A stretch of 64,000 bases of DNA from Telluria mixta (GCF_029223865.1 NZ_CP119520.1:4464001-4528000); one strand, 5' to 3'; shown: positions 44,943 to 57,031, counted from the first letter of the stretch. Translations and numbers: made by a program. The notes: generated by a model from the letters alone, not told the origin.

Positions 44943-46523
44943 TCAGAACTGGTTCATGGTGTTGTGCTTGCCGCCGGCCTTCAGGGCTGCTTCGCCGCTG
45001 AAGTATTCCTTGTGGTCGTCGCCGATGTCCGAACCGGACATGTTCTGGTGCTTGACGCAGGCGATGCCCTGGCGGATTTCCTTGCGCTGCACGCCGGCCA
45101 CGTAGCCCAGCATGCCCTGGTTGCCGAAGTACTCCTTGGCCAGGTTGTCCGTCGACAGGGCGGCCGTGTGGTAGGTCGGCAGCGTGATCAGGTGGTGGAA
45201 GATGCCCGCTTCGCGTGCCGCGTCGGCCTGGAACGTGCGGATGCGCTCGTCGGCAACCTTGGCCAGGATCGAGTCGTCGTACTCGGCGCTCATCAGGTGG
45301 GCGCGGTCGTAGGCCGACACGTCTTCGCCGCGCGACTTCATGCCGTCGTACACCTGCTGGCGGAAGTTCAGGGTCCAGTTGAACGACGGGCTGTTGTTGT
45401 ACACCAGCTTCGCGTTCGGGATGACCTTGCGGATTTCCTTCACCATGCCGCCGATCTGGCCGATGTGCGGTTTCTCGGTTTCGATCCACAGCAGGTCGGC
45501 GCCATTCTGCAGCGAGGTGATGCAGTCGAGGACGCAGCGTGCTTCGCCCGTGCCTTCGCGGAACTGGAACAGGTTGCTCGCCAGGCGCTTCGGACGCAGC
45601 AGCTTGCCGTTACGCTGGATCACGACGTCGCCGTTCTTCAGTTCAGCGGCCGCGATTTCTTCCGCGTCGAGGAAGCTGTTGTACTGGTCGCCCAGGTCGC
45701 CCGGCTCGTGGGTGACGGCGATCTGCTTGGTCAGGCCGGCGCCCAGCGAGTCGGTACGGGCCACGATGACACCGTCGTCCACGCCCAGTTCGAGGAACGC
45801 GTAGCGCACGGCGCGGATCTTCGCGAGGAAATCTTCATGCGGGACCGTGACCTTGCCGTCCTGGTGGCCGCACTGCTTTTCGTCCGACACCTGGTTTTCC
45901 AGCTGGATGCAGCACGCGCCCGCTTCGATCATCTGCTTGGCCAGCAGGTAGGTCGCTTCCGCGTTGCCGAAGCCGGCGTCGATGTCGGCGATGATGGGCA
46001 CGACGTGCGTGACGAAGTTGTCGATCTTGTCCTGGATCGCGGCCTTGGCGGCGCCTTCGGCGGCGTCCAGCTGGCGGAACAGGCCGCCCAGTTCACGGGC
46101 GTCGGCCTGGCGCAGGAACGTGTACAGCTCCTTGATCAGCGCCGGGACAGCGGTCTTTTCGTGCATCGACTGGTCCGGCAGCGGGCCGAATTCCGAGCGC
46201 AGGGCGGCGATCATCCAGCCCGACAGGTAGAGGTAGCGGCGATCGGTGCTGTTGAAATGCTTCTTGATCGAGATCAGCTTCTGCTGACCGATGAAGCCGT
46301 GCCAGCAGCCCAGCGACTGCGTGTACTTGGAGGGATCGGCGTCGTAGTTCGCCATGTCGCGGCGCATGATTGCGGCCGTGTAGCGGGCGATGTCGAGGCC
46401 GGTCTTGAAGCGGTTCTGCGCACGCATGCGGGCGGCGGATTCCGGATTGATGGCGTCCCAGCCGCTACCGTACTGCTGCTTGAGGGTGGCGATGGCCTGG
46501 ATATCGTTTTGGTACTCGGACAT
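44943..46523 (-). CDS. aceA: Isocitrate lyase, long form
   Basis: AceA cleaves isocitrate to glyoxylate and succinate in the glyoxylate shunt. The 526-residue length marks the long bacterial type. The catalytic loop is KQCGHQDGKVTVPHED, with the essential Cys; further family segments are WHGFIGQQKLISIKKHFN, VPIIADIDAGFGNAEATYLL, CCIQLENQVSDE, VIVARTDSLGAGLT and LVYNNSPSFNWTLNFR, ending GGKHNTMNQF. The ATG at 46523 follows GGAG at good spacing, though the frame extends upstream. Malate synthase is not in the window. A 16-bp palindrome about 80-95 bases upstream may be its operator. Confidence 0.97.
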   Translation of the reverse strand: MSEYQNDIQAIATLKQQYGSGWDAINPESAARMRAQNRFKTGLDIARYTAAIMRRDMANYDADPSKYTQSLGCWHGFIGQQKLISIKKHFNSTDRRYLYLSGWMIAALRSEFGPLPDQSMHEKTAVPALIKELYTFLRQADARELGGLFRQLDAAEGAAKAAIQDKIDNFVTHVVPIIADIDAGFGNAEATYLLAKQMIEAGACCIQLENQVSDEKQCGHQDGKVTVPHEDFLAKIRAVRYAFLELGVDDGVIVARTDSLGAGLTKQIAVTHEPGDLGDQYNSFLDAEEIAAAELKNGDVVIQRNGKLLRPKRLASNLFQFREGTGEARCVLDCITSLQNGADLLWIETEKPHIGQIGGMVKEIRKVIPNAKLVYNNSPSFNWTLNFRQQVYDGMKSRGEDVSAYDRAHLMSAEYDDSILAKVADERIRTFQADAAREAGIFHHLITLPTYHTAALSTDNLAKEYFGNQGMLGYVAGVQRKEIRQGIACVKHQNMSGSDIGDDHKEYFSGEAALKAGGKHNTMNQF

Positions 46524-46602
46524 GTCGAACTCCATGAAAAGTGAATCGAAAGTGGTGAAGCGCATGGGTTCATCATAAGAGATCCAGAGTGCCTAAATCT
46601 TC

Positions 46603-46618
46603 TGTCTTATATAAGACA
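46603..46618. promoter_or_regulatory. Perfect 16-bp palindrome upstream of aceA
   Basis: TGTCTTATATAAGACA is fully self-complementary and 80-95 bases before the aceA start. The size and AT-rich core resemble GntR-family operators. It also contains TATATA that could overlap a promoter. Confidence 0.6.
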
Positions 46619-46764
46619 TAGAACTAAAATTAAACTAGTGAATTCAATGAGTTATCTCAAGCATTCCGCAATGCGGCAAAGAATTTTGCGAAATGGAATA
46701 TTCATCCCACCTATTGAAAGCCTGAAATTCCACATCGTGGAACGTTATTCAGCCGAGTGAAAAA
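46619..46764. other. AT-rich spacer upstream of aceA
   Basis: No gene. Contains GGCAAAGAATTTTGCGAAAT (from 46673), a possible second regulator site for aceA. Otherwise nothing recognised. Confidence 0.4.
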
Positions 46765-46930
46765 TTCGGGGTCAGAGCACATTTCCGCTCAATGTCGAGG
46801 ACGCAACAATCGGCCGGACAAAGCGCCTGACTTATCGCGGCGGTTGTAAGCAGTGAGAGGAGAGGGGGCGAGAGGCTGGCTGGCGCCATTGCTTCAAGGA
46901 TCGTGCCCCAAAAAGGGCTCTGACCCCGAA
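46765..46930. repeat. REP-doublet-like element with perfect 14-bp inverted ends
   Basis: TTCGGGGTCAGAGC (46765-46778) and its exact complement GCTCTGACCCCGAA (46917-46930) bound a 166-base segment. GGGGTCAGAGC-type ends are widespread in this kind of genome as REP-like sequences, which fits a REPIN/MITE-type element mobilised in trans. The reading frame crossing it (46749-47063) looks random. Confidence 0.72.
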
Positions 46931-46941
46931 GTTCGACGGGC

Positions 46942-46970
46942 AAAAAAAAAGCCCGCTGTTTGGCGGGCTT
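46942..46970 (-). terminator. Intrinsic terminator of the rnk gene
   Basis: Stem AAGCCCGC/GCGGGCTT (46949-46956 and 46963-46970) followed on the minus strand by nine T. It sits 125 bases beyond the stop of the gene at 47096, with no gene between. Confidence 0.85.
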
Positions 46971-47095
46971 GAATCTATTTTCTTGGAGGAAGATAGAGGA
47001 GACAGGAAGCATTGTGCTGCAATGCACAAGAACCGTCCAATGATGTTTCGTGATGAGCGTCATCCGTCAGGCGCATGACTGCTCGTTTGCGGCGA

Positions 47096-47503
47096 TCAGA
47101 GGTGGTAGTGGCCGGCGCGTTCCGGCTGGTAGAGCACTTCGACGATTTCCACCCCGAGCGTCCGGCCATCGGGATGCGTCCACTCGATGCGGTCGCCTTC
47201 CGCCAGGCCCAGCAGGGCACTGCCGACAGGCGACAGCACGGACACCGTGTCGTCGCCCTGGCCGGCTTCTTTCGGATAGACGAGCGTCTTGCACCATTCG
47301 CTTTCCTTGCCGTCCAGCCGGAAGCGGACGGTGGAACGCATGGTCACGACGCGGGGCGGCATGTCCCACGGCGCGACGACGTCGGCCCGCGCGAGTTCGT
47401 CCGCCAGGGCGTCGCGCGCGGGTGCCTGAGCGGATGGCAGGCGGTCCAGCAGCAGGTCGATGCGGTCGAGATCGACCGTCGAGATGGTGATGATGGGCAG
47501 CAT
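47096..47503 (-). CDS. rnk: Rnk-like regulator of nucleoside diphosphate kinase, GreA/GreB C-terminal fold
   Basis: A 135-residue protein with an N-terminal helical hairpin (DLDRIDLLLDRLPSAQAP) and a GreA/GreB-type C-terminal domain (MRSTVRFRLDGKESEWCKTL; VYPKEAG; DTVSVLSPVGSALLGLAEGD; WTHPDGRTLGVEIVEVLYQP). This is the layout of Rnk, which binds RNA polymerase and modulates NTP pools and anti-pause activity. AAGGAGG sits well before the ATG. It follows a 50-codon membrane peptide gene by 13 bases and is closed by the terminator at 46942-46970. Confidence 0.85.
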   Translation of the reverse strand: MLPIITISTVDLDRIDLLLDRLPSAQAPARDALADELARADVVAPWDMPPRVVTMRSTVRFRLDGKESEWCKTLVYPKEAGQGDDTVSVLSPVGSALLGLAEGDRIEWTHPDGRTLGVEIVEVLYQPERAGHYHL

Positions 47504-47516
47504 GTGGACACCTCCT

Positions 47517-47669
47517 TCATTCGAAGTGGAGCAGCAGCCAGCCGAGCGGCAGGCAGACGGCGAGGGCCAGGCCGATGCGCTGGCGCAGGCGTCTGCGCTG
47601 CGCGATCAGGTCGTTGAGCGTGCGGATGCTGGGCGGGCGGCGGAACAGCGAGGGTCGATTGATCTTCAT
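47517..47669 (-). CDS. Small membrane peptide, 50 residues, unknown
   Basis: The ATG at 47669 begins a 50-residue frame: basic N-terminal half (KINRPSLFRRPPSIRTLNDL then IAQRRRLRQR) and one hydrophobic segment at the end (GLALAVCLPLGWLLLHF). It stops 14 bases before the Rnk start and probably shares its transcript. Topology would be cytoplasmic N-terminus with one membrane helix. No homologue was recognised and the ribosome site is weak, so translation is not certain. Confidence 0.45.
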   Translation of the reverse strand: MKINRPSLFRRPPSIRTLNDLIAQRRRLRQRIGLALAVCLPLGWLLLHFE

Positions 47670-48006
47670 GAGTAGTCTCTTTATGTCCTGGACAGGAATG
47701 TGTCATGGCCGCCCGATACGGATCGGGCGGATGGGATATGTTGTGTGAGCCCGGCCAACGGCGATGCCGCCGCCGAGCTTAATGAAGCCGGGCGAGGCGG
47801 CGCGGCAGGGAGTAGTCGGAAAGGCGCGTGCAGGCCGCCGTCGCGCGGACGGGGGCCTCAGGCTGTTGGCATTTCAGGAAATTCTCGTGAGCCATTGCAC
47901 TGCCATGAACCGTGTATCGATGACCCATTGTACATCTCGTGGCCGCAAAGTGGCGCGCCATTCGATGAGCGCCATGGCCGGCTTCGGCAGGCACAAGGCG
48001 GCGTGA
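47670..48006. other. Intergenic region upstream of the rnk operon
   Basis: No recognisable gene, repeat or terminator. It should contain the minus-strand promoter for the small peptide/rnk pair; TACAAT on the minus strand near 47930 is one weak -10 candidate. Confidence 0.4.
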
Positions 48007-49065
48007 TCAGCGCATGGCGTCGAGCTCCGCGGCCAGCACGCCGACGAGCTCCGCCGCCGGCATCGAACGCGCCAGCGGATACGCCTGGCCTGCCCAGTTC
48101 ACCGAATAATCCTGGTTGCCGCGGCTGAACGCGGCCGCGTGCAATGCCTTGGCGGCGTCGTACGCGATCGGATAATCGGGCACGGGCGGGTGGCCGGGAC
48201 CGCCGATCTCGTCGAAGAAGCGGTTCACGATGCCGCGCGCGGCGCGTCCCGAGATGGCGTCCGTCATGGCGGTCCGCGCGCAACCGTCGCGCAGCAGCGC
48301 GCGGTGGTGCGGCGTGGCGGCGGACTCCGGCGCCAGGATGAACGCGGTGCCCAGTTGCGCGGCGCCCGCGCCCAGGCGCAGTGCGGCGGCGATGCCGCGG
48401 CCGTCCATGATGCCGCCCGCGGCGACGATCGGGATGTCCACGGTGGCGCGCACCAGTTGCACGAGCGCGAACGTACCCAGGCCCGCATCCGGTTGCGCCG
48501 GATCGAACGTGCCGCGGTGGCCGCCCGCCTCGATACCCTGGGCGACGACGACGTCGATGCCGGCCGCCTCGATGGAACGCGCTTCCTGCGGCGACGTCGC
48601 GGTGGCCATCAGCACGACGCCGGCTGCGTGGAGGCTCGCCACCTGCGATGGCGTCGGCAGGCCGAAATGAAAGCTGACGACGGCGGGGCGTTCCTCGACG
48701 AGCACGGCGAGCATGGCCGGATCGTCGAGGAAGCTCGTGTAGATCTCGCGCAGCGCCAGCGGCGCCGTGGCCTCCTGCGCGTCGAAGTGGGCGGCGAGCC
48801 AGTCCAGCCAGGCGGCTTCGCGGCGTGCGTCGGCGCGGGCGGGGCGGTGCGCGAACACGTTGACGTTGAACGGCTTGTCCGTCAGGGCGCGCACGGCGCG
48901 GATCGCGGCGCGCGCCTGTGTGGCGTTGCCGGCGCCGACGGCGATGGAACCGAGGGCGCCGGCGTTCGAGACGGCGGCCGCCAGCGCGGCTGTCGATACG
49001 CCCGCCATGGGCGCCTGGATGATGGGGTGAACGATGCCGAGGCGGCCGGACAGGGAGGTGTGCAT
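48007..49065 (-). CDS. Nitronate monooxygenase (2-nitropropane dioxygenase family)
   Basis: A 352-residue FMN enzyme that oxidises alkyl nitronates such as propionate 3-nitronate. Motifs are [20 protein letters not shown] (N-terminal FMN site), [44 protein letters not shown] (catalytic His of the class I enzymes), [20 protein letters not shown] and [13 protein letters not shown]. The ATG at 49065 gives the standard [16 protein letters not shown] beginning. It is divergent to the LysR gene at 49176, with a 22-bp candidate operator between. Confidence 0.93.
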   Translation of the reverse strand: MHTSLSGRLGIVHPIIQAPMAGVSTAALAAAVSNAGALGSIAVGAGNATQARAAIRAVRALTDKPFNVNVFAHRPARADARREAAWLDWLAAHFDAQEATAPLALREIYTSFLDDPAMLAVLVEERPAVVSFHFGLPTPSQVASLHAAGVVLMATATSPQEARSIEAAGIDVVVAQGIEAGGHRGTFDPAQPDAGLGTFALVQLVRATVDIPIVAAGGIMDGRGIAAALRLGAGAAQLGTAFILAPESAATPHHRALLRDGCARTAMTDAISGRAARGIVNRFFDEIGGPGHPPVPDYPIAYDAAKALHAAAFSRGNQDYSVNWAGQAYPLARSMPAAELVGVLAAELDAMR

Positions 49066-49142
49066 GATGGGCTCCGAATGAGGTTGACGGCTTAGCCTAG
49101 CGCGGGTCCCATGTGTCGATAAACCAAGTAAGATGCAGGATT

Positions 49143-49164
49143 GTTGATACACCGTGTAATGAAT
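49143..49164. promoter_or_regulatory. Candidate LysR operator in the nitronate monooxygenase/LysR divergent region
   Basis: Read on the minus strand, the 22 bases start ATTCATTAC and continue ACGGTGTATC; 17 of 22 positions agree with 50102-50123 on the plus strand. The core TACAC-C-GTGTA is an inverted repeat. It is 12 bases from the LysR start. Confidence 0.6.
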
Positions 49165-49175
49165 GGGAGCCTTCG

Positions 49176-50102
49176 ATGAGCCGCCAGTTCGACGACATCC
49201 TGCTCGGCAGCATCGAGCTGTTCTGCTCCGCCGCGGAACTGGGCAGCTTCACGGCCGCGGCGACGGCGGCGGCCGTCACCCCGGCCGCCGTCAGCCGCGC
49301 GGTCTCGCGCCTGGAAGCGCGCCTCGGCGTGCGCCTGTTCGTGCGCACCACGCGCACCCTGCACCTGACGGAAGCGGGCCGCGAGTACTTCGACCAGTGC
49401 CGGCAGGCGCTGGCCCAGCTCGTCGAGGCCGAACGCGCCGTCACGGGCCGCCAGAGCGCGCCGTCCGGCCTGCTGCGCATCAGCATGCCCACGCCGTATG
49501 GCCATTACCGCGTGCTGCCGATCCTCCCCGAATTCACGCGCCGCTATCCGGACGTGAAGGTCGATTTCCACCTCAGTAACCGCAACGTCGACTTCGGCGA
49601 CGAGGGCTTCGATCTCGCGATCCGGGGCCGGGCGCCGGCCGATTCGACCATGATCTCGCGCCCGCTGGAAGACGCGGAACTGGTGGTGGTCGCCGCGCCC
49701 GAGTACCTCAAGCGCGCGGGCACGCCGAAAACGCCGGACGACCTGCGCGGCCACAACTGCATCCAGTTCGCGCTGCCCAGCACGGGCCGCAACATCCCGT
49801 GGCTGTTCCGCGTGGACGGCGAGGACACCGAACTGCCGACGGAGGGCCTGTACTGCTGCGCCGAGGACATCCTGGGCGCCGTCACGCTGGCGCGCTCGGG
49901 CGGCGGCATCTTCCAGACCTACCGCTTCATCGTCGACGCCGACGTGGCGGCCGGCCGCCTCGTCGAACTGCTGCCCGCGTACGGCGGCAGCGCGCGCCCG
50001 TTCTGCCTGATCTACCCGCATAACCGGCACGTGGCGCTGCGCGTGCGCGCGTTCGTCGATTTCCTCGTCGAATCCCTGCGTGCGACGCCCCGCCGCAAGT
50101 GA
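49176..50102 (+). CDS. LysR-family regulator, CrgA-like
   Basis: A 308-residue LysR protein: HTH ([52 protein letters not shown]) and a CrgA-type effector domain ([60 protein letters not shown]). GGGAG precedes the ATG. It lies between the divergent nitronate monooxygenase and the co-directional SDR operon, and near-copies of the same 22-bp site are found before both, so it probably controls both. Confidence 0.92.
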   Translation: MSRQFDDILLGSIELFCSAAELGSFTAAATAAAVTPAAVSRAVSRLEARLGVRLFVRTTRTLHLTEAGREYFDQCRQALAQLVEAERAVTGRQSAPSGLLRISMPTPYGHYRVLPILPEFTRRYPDVKVDFHLSNRNVDFGDEGFDLAIRGRAPADSTMISRPLEDAELVVVAAPEYLKRAGTPKTPDDLRGHNCIQFALPSTGRNIPWLFRVDGEDTELPTEGLYCCAEDILGAVTLARSGGGIFQTYRFIVDADVAAGRLVELLPAYGGSARPFCLIYPHNRHVALRVRAFVDFLVESLRATPRRK

Positions 50103-50123
50103 TTCATTACGCGATGTAACGAT
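50102..50123. promoter_or_regulatory. Candidate LysR operator before the SDR/tautomerase operon
   Basis: ATTCATTACGCGATGTAACG plus two bases, overlapping the LysR stop codon; matches 49143-49164 (opposite strand) at 17 of 22 positions. TTAC and GTAA form an inverted pair. A TATAGT -10 candidate follows at 50166-50171. Confidence 0.6.
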
Positions 50124-50222
50124 TGTCTTGTCGTAACCCATCTTTTTCCGCGTTCAGGCAGTTCCTATAGTTGTCTCCACGGACGGCGCACCGGCGCCGC
50201 TCAGACAACCAAGGAGAACAGC

Positions 50223-50975
50223 ATGAACGCAACCACGAACAACCGTCGTACCGTCGTCATCACCGGCGCCTCCAGCGGCATCGGCCTCGCACTGGCCAAG
50301 GCCTACAGCGACCGCGGCGACAACGTCGTCGGCAATGCCCGCAGCGCGGCACGCCTGGACGAAGCGGCCGCCCAGCTTGGCAATCCGGCCAACTTCGTCG
50401 GCGTCGCCGGCGACATCGCCGAGCCGGCCACGGCGCAGGCCCTGTTCGAGACCGCGATCGCCCGCTTCGGCAAGGTCGACATCCTGATCAACAATGCCGG
50501 CATCTTCAATGCCAAGCCGTTCCACACCTACACGCCGGAAGAAGTCGACCGCCTCGTCGACACGAACCTGAAAGGCTTCTTCTACCCGTCGCAACGCGCC
50601 GCCGAGCACATGGCCGCCAACGGCAGCGGCCACATCGTGAACATCACGGCGAGCATCGCGGTGCAGCCGAACGTGAAAGTCCCTGCCGTCCTGCCCGTAC
50701 TCGTCAAGGGGGGCCTGAACAGCGCGACGCGCGCCCTGGCGATCGAGCTGGCGGCGCATGGCGTGAAGGTGTCGGCCGTGGCGCCGGGGATCATCGAGAC
50801 CCCGCTGCACGCCGACTACGAAGGGACGCGGGCCTTCTACAACACGCTGGCCCCGAGCGGCACGACCGGCACGACGGACGACGTCGTCGAGGCGGTGTTG
50901 TACCTGACGGACGCGCGCTTCACGAGCGGCGTCGTGCTGAGCGTGGACGGCGGCGCCTCCGCCGGCACGTGGTAA
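50223..50975 (+). CDS. SDR-fold protein lacking the catalytic Tyr
   Basis: A 250-residue SDR by fold: cofactor loop VVITGASSGIGLALA, GDIAEPATAQ, LINNAGIFNAKPF, NITASIAVQP (Ser), VSAVAPGIIETPL and VLSVDGGASAG. The catalytic segment reads PAVLPVLVKGGLN, so the conserved YxxxK is PxxxK: the Lys is present but Tyr is replaced by Pro. It may be a non-catalytic cofactor-binding protein or use another acid. It heads an operon with a tautomerase, flavodoxin-like quinone reductase and NTF2 protein, behind the LysR gene. AAGGAG precedes the ATG. Confidence 0.88.
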   Translation: MNATTNNRRTVVITGASSGIGLALAKAYSDRGDNVVGNARSAARLDEAAAQLGNPANFVGVAGDIAEPATAQALFETAIARFGKVDILINNAGIFNAKPFHTYTPEEVDRLVDTNLKGFFYPSQRAAEHMAANGSGHIVNITASIAVQPNVKVPAVLPVLVKGGLNSATRALAIELAAHGVKVSAVAPGIIETPLHADYEGTRAFYNTLAPSGTTGTTDDVVEAVLYLTDARFTSGVVLSVDGGASAGTW

Positions 50976-51001
50976 TCAATCTTTCGATCAAGGAGAACAT
51001 C

Positions 51002-51226
51002 ATGCCCTACATCCTCATCCAGGTGACCGACGAAGGCGTCACGAAGGACCAGAAGGAAGCCATGATCGCCGGCGCGACCGACCTCATGGTGAAAGTACTG
51101 AACAAGGATCCGGAAGCGACGTTCGTCGTCATCGACGAAGTCAACACCGACAACTGGGGCCACGGCGGCGAAGTCGTGACCAAGCGCCGCCAGCGTGAAG
51201 CGGCAAAAAAAGGAGCGGCAAAATGA
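51002..51226 (+). CDS. 4-oxalocrotonate tautomerase family protein
   Basis: A 74-residue tautomerase with the catalytic Pro directly after the initiator Met (MPYILIQVTDEGVTKDQKEA), then MIAGATDLMVKVLNKDPEAT and VVIDEVNTDNWGHGGE. The family acts as small hexamers or trimers on enol/keto or halogenated acids through Pro1. AAGGAG lies nine bases ahead, and its stop overlaps the next start (ATGA). Pairing with an SDR and a quinone reductase suggests handling of reactive carbonyl or nitro compounds. Confidence 0.9.
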   Translation: MPYILIQVTDEGVTKDQKEAMIAGATDLMVKVLNKDPEATFVVIDEVNTDNWGHGGEVVTKRRQREAAKKGAAK

Positions 51227-51777
51227 GCAAATCCATCGTCATCGTCTTCCACAGCGGCTACGGCCACACCCGCAAGATCGCGGAGGCGGTCGCGGAAGGA
51301 AGCAGGGGGCACCTGCTGGCCATCGACGCCGACGGCAACCTGCCGGACGACGCCTGGGACAAGCTGGGCGCCGCCGACGCGATCGTGTTCGGCTCGCCGA
51401 CCTACATGGGCAACGTGAGCTGGCAGTTCAAGAAATTCGCCGACCAGTCGTCGAAGGTGTGGTTCACGCAGGGCTGGAAGGACAAGCTGGCCGCCGCGTT
51501 CACGAATTCGGCGTCGGTCGCGGGCGACAAGCAGACGGCCTTGTACACGATGTTCACGCTGGCGCAGCAGCACGGCATGGCGTGGGTCGGTACGGGCCTC
51601 ATGCCCAGCAACGCCAAGTCCGCGCAGCGCGACGACGTGAACTACCTGTCCTCGTTCGCCGGCCTGGCCACCGCGACCCCGTCGGACGCTTCGCCCGACG
51701 AGATGGTCCCCGGCGACATCCGCACCGCGATCCTGTTCGGCCAGCGCGTGCGCGCGACGGCCGAGCGCCTCGCCTGA
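51223..51777 (+). CDS. Flavodoxin-fold NAD(P)H:quinone oxidoreductase (WrbA-like)
   Basis: A 184-residue FMN protein with flavodoxin fold: phosphate-binding loop VFHSGYGHTRKIAEAV (residues 8-23), the switch loop FGSPTYMGNVSWQFKKFADQ and AAFTNSASVAGDKQTALYTM. This matches the WrbA/KefF-like two-electron quinone reductase group, which avoids semiquinone radicals. It is the third gene of the SDR/tautomerase operon and overlaps the preceding stop. It fits the electrophile-detoxification theme set by the divergent nitronate monooxygenase. Confidence 0.9.
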   Translation: MSKSIVIVFHSGYGHTRKIAEAVAEGSRGHLLAIDADGNLPDDAWDKLGAADAIVFGSPTYMGNVSWQFKKFADQSSKVWFTQGWKDKLAAAFTNSASVAGDKQTALYTMFTLAQQHGMAWVGTGLMPSNAKSAQRDDVNYLSSFAGLATATPSDASPDEMVPGDIRTAILFGQRVRATAERLA

Positions 51778-51782
51778 CGGCC

Positions 51783-52154
51783 ATGGACGACCATCGGGCC
51801 ATCGCCGCGGTCCTCGGCGACTACTTCAAGGGCCTGTACGCGGGGGACACGGCGTTGCTGCGCACCGTGTTCCACCCGGCCGCCGCGCTGTTCGCGGAGC
51901 TGGGCGGCCGGTCCTACCACAAGGGGCTGGACGCGTACCTGGACGGCGTCGCGCAGCGGGCGTCGCCCGCGTCGTTGGGCGAGCCGTACCGCATGCGGGT
52001 GCTGGCGATCGACGTCACGCACGACATCGCGATGGCGCGCGTGCACGTGCCGGCGCTCGGGTTCAATTACGTGAACTACCTGTCGCTCGTGCGCTGGGAG
52101 GGGCGCTGGGTGATCGTCAACAAGGTATTTGCCGACGTGCCGACGGAGGGCTAG
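51783..52154 (+). CDS. NTF2-like protein (putative lumazine-binding family)
   Basis: A 123-residue NTF2-fold protein of the Lumazine_bd_2 kind: IAAVLGDYFKGLYAGDTALL, FHPAAALFAELGGRSYHKGL, YLDGVAQRASP and FVNYLSLVRWEGRWVIVNKV-like final strands. The cavity could bind an aromatic or quinone ligand, but no catalytic residues can be named. It starts five bases after the flavodoxin gene and is the last of the four-gene operon. Confidence 0.85.
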   Translation: MDDHRAIAAVLGDYFKGLYAGDTALLRTVFHPAAALFAELGGRSYHKGLDAYLDGVAQRASPASLGEPYRMRVLAIDVTHDIAMARVHVPALGFNYVNYLSLVRWEGRWVIVNKVFADVPTEG

Positions 52155-52253
52155 CACCGCCCGCGCGCCGGTGCCTCCATCCAAAGACGGAGCCGGTTTC
52201 GCGGGCGGGGGTGTAGATTCGGGCGATCCGATTCAACCGTAAAGGAGTACCCC

Positions 52254-52685
52254 ATGACGACCCCCGACCTCGATCTCATCCACACCCGCGCCGCCGCCCC
52301 CGCCGACGGCTTCGACCGCACGGTGCGCACGGCCGGCCGCGTGCTCGTCGGCGTGCTGTTCCTGTGGGCCGGCATCGACAAGGTGCAGGGCTGGCAGGGC
52401 GCGCTGCAGGAAGTGGTGGCGGGCGGATTGCCGGCGCCCGCGCTGATGCTGGCGCTGACGATCCTGCTGCAGGTGGCCGGTGGCGCCGCGATCATCGCGG
52501 GACGGTTATTGAAGCCCGCGTGCTGGGCGCTGGCCGGCTTCACGGCGTTGGCGACCGTGCTGTATCACGGCTTCTGGCATGCGACCGGTGCCGCGCGCCA
52601 TGCGGAACTGATTCCGTTCATGGAGCACGTGTGCATCGTGGGCGGGCTGCTGGTGGTGTCGACGCTGGAACCCGGGCGCCGTTGA
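52254..52685 (+). CDS. DoxX family membrane protein, second copy
   Basis: A 143-residue protein with four hydrophobic segments: RTAGRVLVGVLFLWAGIDKV (DoxX signature), LMLALTILLQVAGGAAIIAG, ACWALAGFTALATVLYHGFW and HVCIVGGLLVVSTLEPGRR. It has an N-terminal cytoplasmic tail of about 25 residues not seen in the DoxX at 6713. AAGGAG precedes the ATG. It may be read from the SDR/tautomerase operon or its own promoter; it is convergent with the response regulator gene, their stops adjacent. Confidence 0.85.
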   Translation: MTTPDLDLIHTRAAAPADGFDRTVRTAGRVLVGVLFLWAGIDKVQGWQGALQEVVAGGLPAPALMLALTILLQVAGGAAIIAGRLLKPACWALAGFTALATVLYHGFWHATGAARHAELIPFMEHVCIVGGLLVVSTLEPGRR

Positions 52686-53599
52686 TCAACTGCCGACCGG
52701 GCTGCGCCACACGACCCGGTTCCTGCCGTCCTGCTTGGCGCGGTACAGGTGTTCGTCCGCCGCCTCGAACAATTCGGCCGCGCTCTCCGGTCCATGGCCG
52801 CCGAGCGTCGCGCCACCCACGCTGACCGTGAGCACCGGCGCAACCTGCGACGCCGCGTGCGGCATTTCCAGGGCGGCGATCGCCGCGCAGATCTCGTCCA
52901 CCACGTGGCGCGCCTGGACGATGTCCGTATCCGGCAGCAGCAGCACCAGTTCCTCGCCGCCGTAGCGCGCCGCCAGGTCGGCCGGGCGGCGCAGGCCGGT
53001 CACCGTCGTGCGCGCGACGGCGCGCAGGGCGCGGTCGCCGGCCGGGTGGCCGTAATAATCGTTGTACTGCTTGAAGGCGTCGATGTCGAGCAGCGCCAGC
53101 GACAGCGGCCAGCCGTTGCGCTGCGCGCGCTGCCATTCCTGCGCGTACAGCTCGTCGAAGCGGCGCCGGTTCGCCAGTTCCGTCAGGCCGTCCACGTGCG
53201 CGAGGCGTTCCAGCATGCGGCGCTGGCGCACGAGCTGCAGGTGCAGCGCCACGCGCGCCATCACGACGGTGGCGTTGAACGGTTTGGCGATGTAGTCGGC
53301 GGCGCCCATCTTGAGGCCGTTCGCCTCGTCTTCCGGGCGGTCAAGGCCTGAGATGAAGATTACGGCGATCTGCTCCGTCTGCGGATCGGCGCGCAACCGG
53401 CGCAGCACCTCGTAGCCGTCCAGGTCCGGCATCATCACGTCGAGCAGGATCAGGTCCGGCGCATGGCGCGTGGCCCGTTCCAGCGCCTGTTCGCCGTTCT
53501 TCGCCAGCAGCACCGTGTATTCCGGCTTGAGCAGCTCGGCCAGCACCTGGCGGTTGATCACGTCGTCGTCGGCGATCAGGACTTTTTGCGGTTCCACGT

Positions 53600-53603
<4 letters not shown>
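52686..53603 (-). CDS. REC-GGDEF response regulator (diguanylate cyclase)
   Basis: A 305-residue response regulator with GTG start preceded by GGAGG and overlapping the kinase stop (GTGA). The receiver domain (about 7-120) keeps the acidic pair (ADDD), the phospho-acceptor Asp55 in [13 protein letters not shown] and Lys107. The GGDEF domain (about 135-300) has the active-site loop [11 protein letters not shown] (GGEEL, residues 215-219) and [16 protein letters not shown]. It should make c-di-GMP when phosphorylated by the hybrid kinase encoded just before it. No inhibitory RxxD was identified. Last gene of the five-gene operon starting at 61591. Confidence 0.94.
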
Positions 53604-57028
<3,425 letters not shown>

Positions 57029-57031
57029 CGT

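Noticed and set aside
46749..47063. A 104-codon minus-strand frame between aceA and rnk
   Set aside because: It runs through the REP-like element and the rnk terminator, so it is not a plausible gene.
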